A stretch of DNA of 64,000 nucleotides from assembly GCF_000316625.1 (NCBI RefSeq), contig NC_019676.1, forward strand, positions 1,041,001 through 1,105,000, written 5' to 3'. Each line of letters opens with the position of its first letter. The first letter of the stretch is position 1. The translations under genes were made by a program, and so were the position numbers. The DNA is from Nostoc sp. PCC 7107 (GTDB taxonomy: Bacteria; Cyanobacteriota; Cyanobacteriia; Cyanobacteriales; Nostocaceae). This document shows, piece by piece, positions 1-9,490 of this stretch. Below the pieces are notes generated by a model that saw only the letters and a program-made list of their open reading frames with translations, made no database searches and was not told where the DNA came from.

Positions 1-160
1 ATTCTTCGATGAAAATCAGCTTAATTAAATGCCATTAAATCAATACTTAGCACCAATACTCTGCGTAACTCTGCAGTATCCTCCACCTGCCTTTGCGTTT
101 AAAAACACAAAAAACCCTTCAAATTCCGGAATTATCTCTGCCCATCAGAATTGGGATAAT

Positions 161-1654
161 TTACAAATTCCAGTTGCGGCGGAAATGAAAGAAGCCTTCT
201 AATCTATCTTGCACGTCTGGATGATTATTTAATCTTTGCTGATATTCTTGGGCAGTTTGGGTAAGAATTTCGGAAAAATTGGAATAAATAGGCGATAAAT
301 TAGCTAAATCTTTGACTTTTATTTTTTGGTTGATAGCTAACGCAATTAAATTGATTAATTCTCCTGCACTTTGACCTAAGATAGTTGCACCTAAAATTTC
401 GCCATTACGTAACACAATTAATTTGCAAATACCTGTGGTTTCGCTGTTAATTTGTGCTGCTGTTAAAGATTTAAAATATTGCCGTAAAACTAAAAATTTA
501 TCATCACGAAATTGTTGTTTTGTTTGCGTCTCAGTTAACCCGACTTGCGCTAACATGGGGTTAGTAAATATTCCCCAAGGTATGTATTGATAATTGACAT
601 CTAATCTAGGGAAAAATAGGGTATTATTTAGAGCAATTCTCGCTTCATAATTAGCGATGTTAATGAAGTCATAGCCACCAATCACATCGCCACAAGCGTA
701 AATCCGTTTGTTAGTAGTTTGCAATTTATTATTAACTACCAAGCGATGCTGATACCATTTGACACCAACTGCCGCTAAATTTAAAGACTCAAAATTTGGT
801 TTTTGTGCTGTTGCTACTAAAATTTCATCAGTTTCAATTGCTTTATCTCCAGCTTGAATCCATTTTTTATCATCAATTTGTTTGACTTGTGTAACGGCAG
901 TTTGAGTCAGAATGCGTACACCATCAACTTCTAATTGTGCCTGAAGAATTTGAGCAATTTCTGGGTCAATATTTGGCAGAATATGAGGATGTTTAATAAC
1001 TAATGTGACAGCGCAACCCAAACGAGCTAAAGTTTGCGCTATTTCTAGACTTTGCGGAACACCACCAAGAATTACCCAATTTTGGGGTAGTGTGTTTTTT
1101 TTCAGAGACTGCCAAATATTATTTAAGGTCGTATAACCTGTAGCTGCTAAACCTTCAATATTGGGAACAGCTGGACGAGAACCACTGGCTAGTAAATAGG
1201 TGCGTCCTCGTAACAGGCGGCAGACTGGATGATGGGAAGTGTTGGCTGATGTTTCTTCATTTTCATAAATGGCAAATGCTAAATGGGGTGAAGATTGAAA
1301 TTCACCTTTGCCAAAAATTACATCTACTCCCAGTGCGGCTAGTGTCGCTGGAGAATTTAGTTCTTGGATATTGGCAGCAACGGCGTTAGCATATAGCATT
1401 GCCTCTTGCCAAGCAACAGATATGTGGCATTTTTCGGCGATGTCAGCATAGTTAGTATGAATACCACAGCTATCTGCTTGATTGAGAGACTGTAAGCGGT
1501 TGGCAATTTCGCTGAGAGTGTGATGATAAATAAATCCATAATTTATTTGTGGTTCTACTAAAGCGACTTTAGCGTGCCATTTAGTTGCAGCTAAAGCAGC
1601 ATAGCGTCCGGCAAGACTGCCGCCAATAATCACGACATCATAATCAATTGTCAT
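161..1654 (-). CDS. FAD/NAD(P)-dependent pyridine-nucleotide disulfide oxidoreductase-like protein without the redox disulfide
   Basis: 497 residues with the two-Rossmann fold of the dihydrolipoamide dehydrogenase/mercuric reductase family. An FAD-binding GGSLAG lies at residues 11-16, an ASGSRP loop near 155, a second dinucleotide-binding stretch near 195-218 (LGGVPQS, degenerate), a second FAD motif YACGDVIGG near 320, and a C-terminal dimerisation domain from about 350. The CxxxxC active-site disulfide that should follow E34 by about ten residues is absent: residues 38-48 read NYGFIYHHTLS. The C-terminal HP...E dyad is also altered (YSNFSE). It is therefore probably a flavoprotein oxidoreductase that is not a disulfide reductase; the substrate is unknown. 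It is followed upstream on the same strand by cobD after 77 bp containing a palindromic repeat. Confidence 0.85.
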   Translation of the reverse strand: MTIDYDVVIIGGSLAGRYAALAATKWHAKVALVEPQINYGFIYHHTLSEIANRLQSLNQADSCGIHTNYADIAEKCHISVAWQEAMLYANAVAANIQELNSPATLAALGVDVIFGKGEFQSSPHLAFAIYENEETSANTSHHPVCRLLRGRTYLLASGSRPAVPNIEGLAATGYTTLNNIWQSLKKNTLPQNWVILGGVPQSLEIAQTLARLGCAVTLVIKHPHILPNIDPEIAQILQAQLEVDGVRILTQTAVTQVKQIDDKKWIQAGDKAIETDEILVATAQKPNFESLNLAAVGVKWYQHRLVVNNKLQTTNKRIYACGDVIGGYDFINIANYEARIALNNTLFFPRLDVNYQYIPWGIFTNPMLAQVGLTETQTKQQFRDDKFLVLRQYFKSLTAAQINSETTGICKLIVLRNGEILGATILGQSAGELINLIALAINQKIKVKDLANLSPIYSNFSEILTQTAQEYQQRLNNHPDVQDRLEGFFHFRRNWNL

Positions 1655-1682
1655 TAGTCAATGGTCAGTAATTATTATTTAT

Positions 1683-1712
1683 TGTAGAGACGCTAATTAT
1701 TTCGTCTCTACA
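1683..1712. repeat. Short palindromic repeat (TGTAGAGACG hairpin)
   Basis: Perfect 10-bp inverted repeat TGTAGAGACG / CGTCTCTACA with a 10-base loop, between two minus-strand genes. A related GTAGAGAC/GTCTCTAC hairpin occurs at 7217-7241. This is typical of dispersed palindromic repeats in Nostoc-type genomes. It could act as a transcriptional attenuator but has no clear T-tract. Confidence 0.6.
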
Positions 1713-1731
1713 AAGGCAAGATAATTCGGAA

Positions 1732-2856
1732 TTACGAATTATCAAGTAATGTTTGAAGCGCTGTTAATAAGCGCTGGTTGTCAGACACAGAACGCACAGC
1801 TACACGGAAAAAGCGATCGCCTAATTCTTTAAAGCTCAGGCAATCTCGAATTAAAATTTGATGGTGTTGGAGTAATTGTTGCTGTAACTGCGAACTAGAT
1901 TGTTGTGATGCCACTAGTAAAAAGTTCGCAGCACTGGTGTGAGGTTGCAATCCCGGAATGGCAGCTAAACCTTGAAACAGTTGGTTTCGGGTTGGTGGTA
2001 GCCATTGCCAAGTTTGCTGTTGAAAATTGCGATCGCTAATTACAGCAATTGCGGCGGCCGCAGCCAGATTATTCACAGGCCAAGGATCACGCCACGACTG
2101 CCACAGTGATAAGCGATCAGGGTGTGCGATCGCATATCCCAGTCTCAGCCCCGGCAGACTGTAAAATTTTGTGAGCGATCGCAACACGACTAAATTTTCA
2201 TATTCTTGCACCACCGGAATTAAACTTTGTTCTGCTTCTGGTGGTACAAAATCCATAAACGCTTCATCCACCACCACTAAGGCAAACTCTTTTAACAGCG
2301 GTAAAATTTCCTGCCGTGAAAATAATTTTCCTGTGGGGTTGTGGGGATTGTTTAAAAGTAGTCCTTTGTCATTTGTCCTTTGTCCTTGAATTTCTAAACG
2401 TTGGCTGCCAACACTCAGACTCTTGTCATTGTTTATTAACAAATGACTATTGACAAATGACTTATGACTTAGATCAATAGGTAACTCCAGAACTTTAGCG
2501 TTGTATGCCGTCAAAGTACGGTAGTAATCGCCAAAGGCTGGAGTCATCAAGATTGTTGCCGGTAATGCGGCTAATTCCCTACCAACCAAAGTTAATAATT
2601 CTGCTGAACCATTCCCCGGCAAAATCCACTCTGGCGGTAACTGATGGAAGTGACTGAGAGCTAGTCTCAGTTCACTATATTCTGGTTCTGGATAGTGCCT
2701 CAGACTACTAATTTGGGATTTAATCGCCGCGATCGCACTATCCGGTGGCCCTAAAGGGCTGATGCTTGCAGAAAAATCAAGAATAGCATCACGGGGACAG
2801 CCAGCCAGTGCTGCTGCCCAGGCTAAATTTCCCCCGTGTGCTGGTTGCTGCATCAA
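1732..2856 (-). CDS. cobD: Threonine-phosphate decarboxylase-like PLP aminotransferase (CobD/HisC family)
   Basis: 374 residues, class I/II aminotransferase fold. The N-terminus HGGN...ILDFSASISPLGPP is typical of CobD, which makes (R)-1-amino-2-propanol O-2-phosphate from threonine phosphate for the cobalamin lower-loop linker. The Schiff-base lysine is K230 in RSLTKFYSLPGLRLGY, and the NPHNPTG motif is present. A HisC-like histidinol-phosphate aminotransferase is the alternative. Residues about 127-167 carry an in-frame insertion encoded by the repeat-rich stretch 2355-2475 (tandem TTTGTCATTTGTC and TGACAAATGAC motifs), which family members normally lack. No cobalamin riboswitch was seen upstream. 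It lies just downstream of HU on the same strand. Confidence 0.82.
   Translation of the reverse strand: MMQQPAHGGNLAWAAALAGCPRDAILDFSASISPLGPPDSAIAAIKSQISSLRHYPEPEYSELRLALSHFHQLPPEWILPGNGSAELLTLVGRELAALPATILMTPAFGDYYRTLTAYNAKVLELPIDLSHKSFVNSHLLINNDKSLSVGSQRLEIQGQRTNDKGLLLNNPHNPTGKLFSRQEILPLLKEFALVVVDEAFMDFVPPEAEQSLIPVVQEYENLVVLRSLTKFYSLPGLRLGYAIAHPDRLSLWQSWRDPWPVNNLAAAAAIAVISDRNFQQQTWQWLPPTRNQLFQGLAAIPGLQPHTSAANFLLVASQQSSSQLQQQLLQHHQILIRDCLSFKELGDRFFRVAVRSVSDNQRLLTALQTLLDNS
2355..2475. repeat. Repeat stretch embedded in cobD
   Basis: Contains repeated TTTGTCATTTGTC / TTTGTCC units, and further on the complementary-type units ACAAATGACTATTGACAAATGAC, forming an imperfect inverted arrangement around GTTGGCTGCCAAC. 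Such units are normally intergenic in Nostocales. Here the reading frame of cobD stays open through them, so they encode an extra loop of about 40 residues. Confidence 0.65.
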
Positions 2857-2879
2857 AATAAAAATTCCGCAAACTAAAC

Positions 2880-3164
2880 CTAAGATTTTGGGGGTGCAAC
2901 TCTTTCTCTAAACAGTTTACCAGCAGAGAAAGCAGGCACTTTAGTCGCCGGAATTTCCATTTTCTCATTGGTTTTGGGGTTACGACCTTCACGGGCTTTA
3001 CGTTCCCGTGATTCAAAGGAACCAAACCCCACTAGTGTTACCTTATCGCCAGAGGAAACCGCTTCAATAATGGTTTCTAAAGCAGCGGTTAAGACAGCAT
3101 CTGCTTGTTTTTTGGTAACACTAGCCTTTTCTGCTACTGCATCAACCAATTCGCCTTTGTTCAT
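2880..3164 (-). CDS. hup: HU-family DNA-binding protein
   Basis: 94 residues starting MNKGELVDAV, the canonical HU length. The HU core GFGSFESRERKAREGRNP is followed by the DNA-binding arm and a C-terminal VPAFSAGKLFRE. HU is a small basic nucleoid protein that binds DNA as a dimer. I chose the ATG at 3162-3164 rather than an upstream one because AAGGAG lies 6-7 bases before it and the family starts exactly here. In Anabaena the HU homologue (HanA) is needed for heterocyst differentiation; that link is family knowledge, not seen here. The gene is followed by cobD in the same orientation. Confidence 0.95.
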   Translation of the reverse strand: MNKGELVDAVAEKASVTKKQADAVLTAALETIIEAVSSGDKVTLVGFGSFESRERKAREGRNPKTNEKMEIPATKVPAFSAGKLFRERVAPPKS

Positions 3165-3750
3165 ATAAACTCCTTCAGGTTTACTTGATATTTCAGTCAA
3201 GATGCACCATGTAACATCCTGACTGAAATCTCTGTTTGCAGAACTACAAAAGTCGTGCTTAGAGAGTATTTCTACTCAAAACGGCTACACATCCCTTTGG
3301 CTCGACTTTTCAATGAATCATTCTAAGGTGTAGCAGCCAGAAGTGGATATATGAAACCGTTAATTTATATGGATTTCAGGATTTTTTGTGTTTTTAGGGG
3401 GTGTGTTGCACTCAAAACCACCCCTAAAGTAGGAATAAATACTTAGTAAAAACCCTGGTTGTGAGAGAAACAATGAAATTATTGGACAAGAGAAAAATCT
3501 GTATTCATGGCTAATTACGGTCTAATTTAGTTAATTGCTTCAGTTAACAGTCTGCCAGGGGCGATCGCTGGGAATTTCTCAACATTAAGGATGGTAAGCC
3601 TATCAACTCGTTTGTAAACCATAACTGATTTCCAATTTTGAATGAGTTGCCCCAGTGATTTTGAAAAATTCTGATACTCAGTGTTATGTGATTGTAAAAT
3701 AACTTAACGTTTGCTCATGAGTTTTTGAGAGTTAATCGTCCTCATTGCCA
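3165..3750. other. 586-bp intergenic region between HU and amidase
   Basis: No convincing ORF or RNA gene. It must contain the HU promoter and leader, because HU reads leftwards from 3164. One HIP1 core GCGATCGC lies near 3560. The amidase ends at 3751. I see no strong terminator hairpin. Confidence 0.5.
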
Positions 3751-5148
3751 TTAGCTGGCAAAGGCTGGACGATTTTGAAGCCAAGGTTTTGCTGCTTCGA
3801 TTTGGGCTGCAAGACTAATTAAAGTAGCTTCCGCCGCAGGTTTACCCACAAGTTGTACACTGATAGGCACACCATGACTATCAAAACCCGCGGGGAATGC
3901 GATCGCAGGTTGTCCGGTGGCGTTAGCCGCAGGACAAGGTGCAACCCAACGCATAATATTTTGGAATGCTTCTTCGGGACTTAAAGCCGCCCATTCTCCC
4001 ACTCGAATTGGCGAATGTAAATATACAGGCAATACCAACACATCAAAATGGTCGAAAAATGCCACAATTTGCCGGGAGACAATTTGCAATTGGGATAAAG
4101 CTCGGAGATATTCGGCAATAGAACCTGTACGCGCCAATAACCAACGGTTAACAGGCTGCAAGGCTTCTGCTGGAAGTCCTGATGCAGCTACCCCAGCTTG
4201 CCAAACGATTTGGAATGGTTCGACTAAGCCGCTAAAATCTGGGCAGTTTTCTTCAACTGTGTTCCCCAATTGTTCTAATAACTGGACTGTTTGTAATACA
4301 CCTTGCTGACAATTAGCATCAGCAGTTCCCAAAGGCTTGATTTGCGTGCTAAAGGCAATGCGTAACCCAGAAATTTTCGCTTGGGTAGCGGCGAGAAATG
4401 AAGGTTCAGGGTCAGATAGCCAATAAGGATCACCTGTGAAGTAACCGGAGATTGCGTCTAACATCGCCGCAGCATCAGCCACAGTCCTAGCAATGGGGCC
4501 ATTAACAGCAATTCCCCCCAAGCGATCACCGACAGGGGCTTTAGTGACTCTACCTCGTGATGGTTTAATCCCGACTAAACCACAACAAGCGGCTGGGCCA
4601 CGAATTGAACCACCACCATCAGAACCTTGAGCGATCGCACATAATCCTGCGGCTACAGATGCGGCTGCACCACCACTAGAACCGCCGGGAGTATACTCTA
4701 AATTCCAGGGATTTCTAGCTGGGGGAAAGCCTGTAGGTTCGGTGTAAGGAAAGGAGCCGATTTCGGAAGTAGCTGTTTTACCAAGAATAATGAACCCTGC
4801 TTGTTTAATTCGCGTTACCACCCCGTCATCATAATTAGGGACGTTATTTAACAATGCCGGATTGCCGTAGGTACAGGTAACATCAGCCACAGCGTTGAGG
4901 TCTTTAATGGAAATTGGCACACCAAAAAACGGCGGTAGTTCCGTAGATGTCGCCAGCATTTCGGTTTTTGCTTGGGCATCTGCGATCGCGAATTCTGCCG
5001 TCACCGTAAAATAACTTCCCAATTGGGGGTTCAAACGCTCAATTCTTTGTAAATATATTTCCACCAACTCTAGTGGCGACACTTGCCGATGGCGGATTAA
5101 TCGCGCTAACTCCACTGCTGGAGTAAACGCTAAATCAATTTCATTCAT
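3751..5148 (-). CDS. Amidase-signature family amidase
   Basis: 465 residues. All elements of the amidase signature are visible: the catalytic Lys in GVPISIKDLNAV, the cis-Ser loop GGSSGGAAASVAAG, and the nucleophile loop GSDGGGSIRGPAA. These form the Ser-cisSer-Lys triad that hydrolyses carboxamides. The length and C-terminus (PAIAFPAGFDSHGVPISVQLVG) are typical of stand-alone amidases. GatA is less likely: GatA-like enzymes share this fold, but there are no Gat partners nearby. The substrate cannot be predicted. A second, distinct member of the family (AtzE-like) lies at 10753-12159. The gene appears monocistronic. Confidence 0.88.
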   Translation of the reverse strand: MNEIDLAFTPAVELARLIRHRQVSPLELVEIYLQRIERLNPQLGSYFTVTAEFAIADAQAKTEMLATSTELPPFFGVPISIKDLNAVADVTCTYGNPALLNNVPNYDDGVVTRIKQAGFIILGKTATSEIGSFPYTEPTGFPPARNPWNLEYTPGGSSGGAAASVAAGLCAIAQGSDGGGSIRGPAACCGLVGIKPSRGRVTKAPVGDRLGGIAVNGPIARTVADAAAMLDAISGYFTGDPYWLSDPEPSFLAATQAKISGLRIAFSTQIKPLGTADANCQQGVLQTVQLLEQLGNTVEENCPDFSGLVEPFQIVWQAGVAASGLPAEALQPVNRWLLARTGSIAEYLRALSQLQIVSRQIVAFFDHFDVLVLPVYLHSPIRVGEWAALSPEEAFQNIMRWVAPCPAANATGQPAIAFPAGFDSHGVPISVQLVGKPAAEATLISLAAQIEAAKPWLQNRPAFAS

Positions 5149-5286
5149 ATTTGACTTTAGTTACCAACTGTGCATTATTTAAAATTTTTCAACTGAATTT
5201 GTTACTTTAGCAGGATTTACGGGAAGTATGAATCCATAGCTCCTCAGATTTTCTATCTTTCAGGATGCTGCTCTACCACCAATAAG

Positions 5287-6846
5287 ATGAAGCTTGTATT
5301 CAAGCTAACACCTTGCTGCATAGTCATTTTAATTGTTTCACATCAACTTTCGGCAAATCCCCAAGGGATATTTATGGCTGATTTAGAAACTCTGGTAAAT
5401 GAATTACCAAAAATTGTTCATAGTCTGAGGCTAAATATTGGACATTCCCATGACATCATGCAACAAATTGTCATGATTAATCATGGACAGGATCAACTAC
5501 GGAATATTCAAGAAAAAGTTAAGTCCAGCCAATTAGAAAAATCTCCTGCTACTACAGTTGCTTATTTAAATTCAGTCCCAAAAGCTGGCAAAAATGGAGA
5601 TTATACAGTCTATATTTATCAATATGATTATCCAGGCTTGCTAACAGCAAAATTTGGGAAACTACCAGCAGATATTTCTCTTAAAGAAATTCAAGCTAAA
5701 ATAGAAGTCTGGATTGATTGGGGTGATTTAATTCAGGCTATAGCTGCCGATATTTTAAGTGACATCACATTAGTCCAACAATTAAATATTGATGCTAATC
5801 ATGATAGTATTCCTGCAACCTTTCAAGCAGTAGAAGAAGTCTTAAAAATTCAACTAGATTTACATAAGCCCAGAATTCTCCAACAACAAATTCAGCAAAT
5901 TATCCAAGCTCAAGAAGATTCTTTAAAAATCAAGGAAAGATTAGAATTTATTTTTAATAATATTAAGCAGAGCCATGATTTATTCAGCATTTTACTCGGA
6001 ATATCATCTTTTTGTGGCAAATCTGGCTTTGCACTAGAATGGCTAGATGATGATCACGAATTAATTATATCTGGGGATGGCAGATTACAAGAATTAACAG
6101 ATATTATTAATGACTGTGAGTTTTACCAAACTAAAATTGATGGCTTAATTTTGCAGATTAGTTCTTTGAGAGTTAAATCGGAAAAAAAGTTACTCAAGCC
6201 TAAATCTGAACAATGGAAATTAGGCAATTATAATCTGCTAAAAAAGTTTGAAGAACAAAGCCTAATTCACTATTGTGGGATAATTACTGCTAGTTTATTA
6301 GTTTTAAGCTTTGGTGGTTGGATGATAAAATCAGAAATTCCCCAACTACAACAAGTTTACTTCAATTTTAACCAAGAAGAAACTGCGATCGCTAATTTTA
6401 AAGCCGCGCAAAACCTCGGTTTAGAAGCATCTGGTTTAGTGCAATCGCCACCCCATCCTTTAATTGTTTGGCAACAAGCAGAATCTAAATGGCAAGAAGC
6501 CATTAAGCTATTAGAGAATATACCGCACAATACATCAGTTTCTACTAAAGCTAAAGATAAGTTAATTACTTATCGGTTGTATCTTAGGGTAATTAGTAAA
6601 AAAGTAATTACTGAAAAAAAAGCCGTAAATAATTTAGAAAAAGCGCATAAATTAGCAATAGAAGCAAATTTTTTTATCCAAAGTTCACCTCATTCATTTT
6701 CTGTACGGGAGCAAGTAAAAGATAAATGGCAACAGGCAATTAATACTTTAAAAGAGATTCCAGAAAACACATTTGTTTATCAACAAGCTAAAGAGACTTT
6801 ATTGAACTATCAAGCCAATTATCGGGAAATTAATCAAAAAAACTAA
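5287..6846 (+). CDS. Conserved hypothetical protein with one internal membrane segment and two C-terminal repeats
   Basis: Up to 519 residues; function not recognised. A membrane span, approximately HYCGIITASLLVLSFGGWMI, lies near residues 333-352 and separates a helical N-terminal domain from the C-terminus. After it come two copies of a roughly 65-residue unit (about 375-440 and 455-515) with the pattern A...SP.HP....WQQA..KWQEAI..L..IP.NT....A...L..Y. This unit recurs in other cyanobacterial proteins, to my knowledge. The start is uncertain: an ATG at 5374 (MADLETLVNE) preceded by AAGGGAT may be the real one. The longer form begins with a hydrophobic, signal-like stretch. It ends in a 4-bp convergent overlap with the next gene. 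Confidence 0.75.
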   Translation: MKLVFKLTPCCIVILIVSHQLSANPQGIFMADLETLVNELPKIVHSLRLNIGHSHDIMQQIVMINHGQDQLRNIQEKVKSSQLEKSPATTVAYLNSVPKAGKNGDYTVYIYQYDYPGLLTAKFGKLPADISLKEIQAKIEVWIDWGDLIQAIAADILSDITLVQQLNIDANHDSIPATFQAVEEVLKIQLDLHKPRILQQQIQQIIQAQEDSLKIKERLEFIFNNIKQSHDLFSILLGISSFCGKSGFALEWLDDDHELIISGDGRLQELTDIINDCEFYQTKIDGLILQISSLRVKSEKKLLKPKSEQWKLGNYNLLKKFEEQSLIHYCGIITASLLVLSFGGWMIKSEIPQLQQVYFNFNQEETAIANFKAAQNLGLEASGLVQSPPHPLIVWQQAESKWQEAIKLLENIPHNTSVSTKAKDKLITYRLYLRVISKKVITEKKAVNNLEKAHKLAIEANFFIQSSPHSFSVREQVKDKWQQAINTLKEIPENTFVYQQAKETLLNYQANYREINQKN

Positions 6847-7187
6847 TCAGCGCCGCAAGCTTTCATCATACTATTACTAATAACGCAAACCTTAAAAGTT
6901 CTGCCTGACTTTTTAGGCAACCACCCAAGTTGCGTAGCTTGTTTTATCAACTCTGCTACGTCTTTTGGTTTGACTGTTTGTATTGGAGTGAGAATGAACC
7001 CCTGTGAGTGAAGTTTATCGGTAATAACGACTAATACTGAACCTGACTCATAAGCATGTTCTACTGCAACATGAATATGACCATCAGGATAGTCTGATTG
7101 GCAGTTTGTAGCTTGTCTTCTGATTAGCCAAATGAATGTTTCTCCATCAACTAATATCTTTCTTGTACCTTTTTTTGGTATAGACAT
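6843..7187 (-). CDS. Conserved hypothetical protein, 114 aa
   Basis: A small soluble protein starting MSIPKKGTRKILVDGETFIWLIR with no membrane segment and a Cys-containing tail. I do not recognise a domain. The N-terminal half (IHVAVEHA...GSVLVVIT) looks like a beta-strand-rich fold. It converges with the preceding gene, sharing 4 bp at the stop codons. Codon use resembles neighbouring genes, so I treat it as real. Confidence 0.65.
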   Translation of the reverse strand: MSIPKKGTRKILVDGETFIWLIRRQATNCQSDYPDGHIHVAVEHAYESGSVLVVITDKLHSQGFILTPIQTVKPKDVAELIKQATQLGWLPKKSGRTFKVCVISNSMMKACGAD

Positions 7188-7563
7188 CTGTAGTCCTACA
7201 TCAAATCATTTTTTGTTGTAGAGACATGTAACGTCTCTACACGGTTTTGGGTTTTACACTCGTACCTCATGTACTCAAAATATGCTGTATTTCTCAAATA
7301 TTTAGAAATTAAAACTATTCAGGCTCTCTCTATGGTTACTATAGCTATTTTCTATGGTTAAAATATAGTTATAAAAAATATTAAAATCATTAATTATTAC
7401 TTATGTTATTTTTCTATCTAAATAGTATTTACTAGATTTTAATATCTCCGGTAATTCCTTATAGGAAGTAAGGTTTTTTTGAGCAATTCACTTAAGAGTG
7501 CTTCATAACTGTTAAATACCGTAGATAAGTTTTTTAAATATTTTATATCTGTGAGGAGCGATC
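7188..7563. other. 376-bp AT-rich intergenic region upstream of the porin
   Basis: Contains a 9-bp palindrome TGTAGAGAC / GTCTCTACA at 7217-7241 and otherwise AT-rich sequence. It presumably holds the promoter of the porin gene, whose leader ends in GAGGAGCG before the ATG. No ORF is credible here. Confidence 0.5.
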
Positions 7564-9447
7564 ATGGCAAAGTATCTTCTAGCTTCTGCTGGTGGAGCTA
7601 GTTTTTTATGTTTAATTAACGGACTATTACCCATCCAATTCCTAGCTAATGCCGTACCAACAGAGCAAAAATTATTAGTAAATGCTCCTCAAAAATCAGC
7701 AATTCTCAATAGCGAAATCTTTAATCAATTTACTTTACCCAAAACTGCTGGAACTAGATTAACCATAGCCAATAATAATCAACCAGAATCACCTACTATC
7801 CAAGACAAACCAGAAAGCCAAGATTCATCGCAGCCCAACGAGTTGCAGACATCAGATAACAATGATAGCCCTCAAGTAACATCTGTATCACAGTTGTCTG
7901 ACGTGCAACCAACGGATTGGGCTTTTCAAGCATTACAGTCTTTAGTTGAGCGTTATGGTTGTATTGCTGGTTATCCCAACAGCACTTATCGCGGTAATCG
8001 CGCTATGACTCGCTATGAATTTGCAGCAGGCGTAAATGCTTGTTTAGAACGAGTCAATGAACTCATCACCACAGCAACTTCTGATTTAGTTAAAAAAGAA
8101 GATTTAGCAACTTTGCAGAAGTTACAAGAAGACTTTGCTGCGGAACTAGCAACCCTACGGGGACGGGTAGATGCACTAGAAGCACGCACAGCAGAACTAG
8201 AAGCAAATCAGTTTTCTACTACTACTAAACTCAACGGCGAGGTAATTATCGCAGGAATTGGTGCTACAGGTGGCGCACCAAATACGAGTGATCCAAGTAT
8301 TATCTTGGTGAATAGAGTTAGGTTAAATCTCAGCACTAGCTTTACTGGAAAAGATTTATTAATTACTGGTTTGCAAGCTTATAACTTTTTGGGTGATATA
8401 AACGGAAGTGGTAGTTTACAAGACAGTTTAGGGTTAGCTTCAGATTTACTCGTTTCTAGTAGTGCTAGAACAAGTTTTGAACCGCTGTTTCCTGGTTTTG
8501 ATGTTAAAACGTTATCACCACAGGCAGCGAATAGCGTACAACTCTATAAATTACTGTATGTTTTTCCTGTTGCTGATAAATTGACTTTGTTTGCGGGAAC
8601 TGCGGCGGAAGCAACAGACGCTTTTCCTGCTATCACACCTTTTTATGGTGAAGGACAAGAGTCTATTTCTCGGTTTGCAGGTTTAAATCCTGTAGCGCGA
8701 GTTTCTGGAGGGACTTCGGGGACTGGTTTAGCCTCGGCTGCGGGATTTATATTTAACATTTCTCCTCAGTTAGATTTAAGAGCTTTATACGGCAGTGTCA
8801 ATGCTAACGTACCTCAAGAAGCAGGTGATATTGTACCAGGTGTTTCTAACACTCCTTTAGGTGCAGGCGTATTTGGTGGTAGTAGTATTGTCAGCACTCA
8901 ATTAACCTTTAAACCCACTAGTTCGATAGATGTGGGTTTAAACTATGCCCACAGTTATCACGAAATTAATATCTTAGGTACAGGATTAATTCGTGATGAT
9001 ATCGGTGCGTTAGCTGGCGTTCCTTTAGGGACACCGGTGACGCTAAATTCTGTTGGTGGTACGTTAACTTGGCGCTTTTCTCCAAAAGTTGCTTTGTCTG
9101 GTTATGGTGCTGCAATGTTTGTTGATTCTTCTGGAGATGTTGATGCTTCCACCACTTTTACTAGTTGGATGATAGGGCTACACTTCAATGATTTATTTAA
9201 ATCTGGAAATAATGCGGGAATTCTTTTTGGACAACCGCTGTTTCGTTCTGATGCAGGTGGTACGGCTCAATTGGCTCCAGATGGGGTAAATCGTGCTACT
9301 CCTTACCATTTAGAGGCTTATTATCGTCTGAAGCTGACAGATAATATCAGCATTACTCCCGGCGCTTTTGTTTTGTTTAACCCTGAAGGTGACAGTAGAA
9401 ACGAGACTACAACTGTGGGTGTACTTCGGACTACTTTTACTTTTTAG
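7564..9447 (+). CDS. Cyanobacterial outer-membrane porin with SLH domain (iron-uptake porin/OprB type)
   Basis: 627 residues. An N-terminal hydrophobic signal (residues about 1-30) is followed by a low-complexity linker, then an SLH domain at about 118-180 (DVQPTDWAFQALQSLVERYG, AGYPNSTYRGNRAMTRYEFA). A coiled-coil stretch (LATLRGRVDALEARTAELEAN) comes next, then a carbohydrate-selective-porin (OprB) beta-barrel to the terminal FTF. This is the standard architecture of cyanobacterial porins, in which the SLH domain anchors to peptidoglycan-linked polymer. Some of these take up inorganic ions such as iron; the substrate here is inference. GAGGAG lies just before the ATG. Confidence 0.9.
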   Translation: MAKYLLASAGGASFLCLINGLLPIQFLANAVPTEQKLLVNAPQKSAILNSEIFNQFTLPKTAGTRLTIANNNQPESPTIQDKPESQDSSQPNELQTSDNNDSPQVTSVSQLSDVQPTDWAFQALQSLVERYGCIAGYPNSTYRGNRAMTRYEFAAGVNACLERVNELITTATSDLVKKEDLATLQKLQEDFAAELATLRGRVDALEARTAELEANQFSTTTKLNGEVIIAGIGATGGAPNTSDPSIILVNRVRLNLSTSFTGKDLLITGLQAYNFLGDINGSGSLQDSLGLASDLLVSSSARTSFEPLFPGFDVKTLSPQAANSVQLYKLLYVFPVADKLTLFAGTAAEATDAFPAITPFYGEGQESISRFAGLNPVARVSGGTSGTGLASAAGFIFNISPQLDLRALYGSVNANVPQEAGDIVPGVSNTPLGAGVFGGSSIVSTQLTFKPTSSIDVGLNYAHSYHEINILGTGLIRDDIGALAGVPLGTPVTLNSVGGTLTWRFSPKVALSGYGAAMFVDSSGDVDASTTFTSWMIGLHFNDLFKSGNNAGILFGQPLFRSDAGGTAQLAPDGVNRATPYHLEAYYRLKLTDNISITPGAFVLFNPEGDSRNETTTVGVLRTTFTF

Positions 9448-9490
9448 GATGGTTTATGGCAGTTCTCGGTTGAGTGTAGCACTATTTTAA

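Noticed and set aside
1-160. Possible gene end at the window start
   Set aside because: No credible frame; contains an ACTCTGCGTAACTCTGC-type repeat that also appears near 12150.
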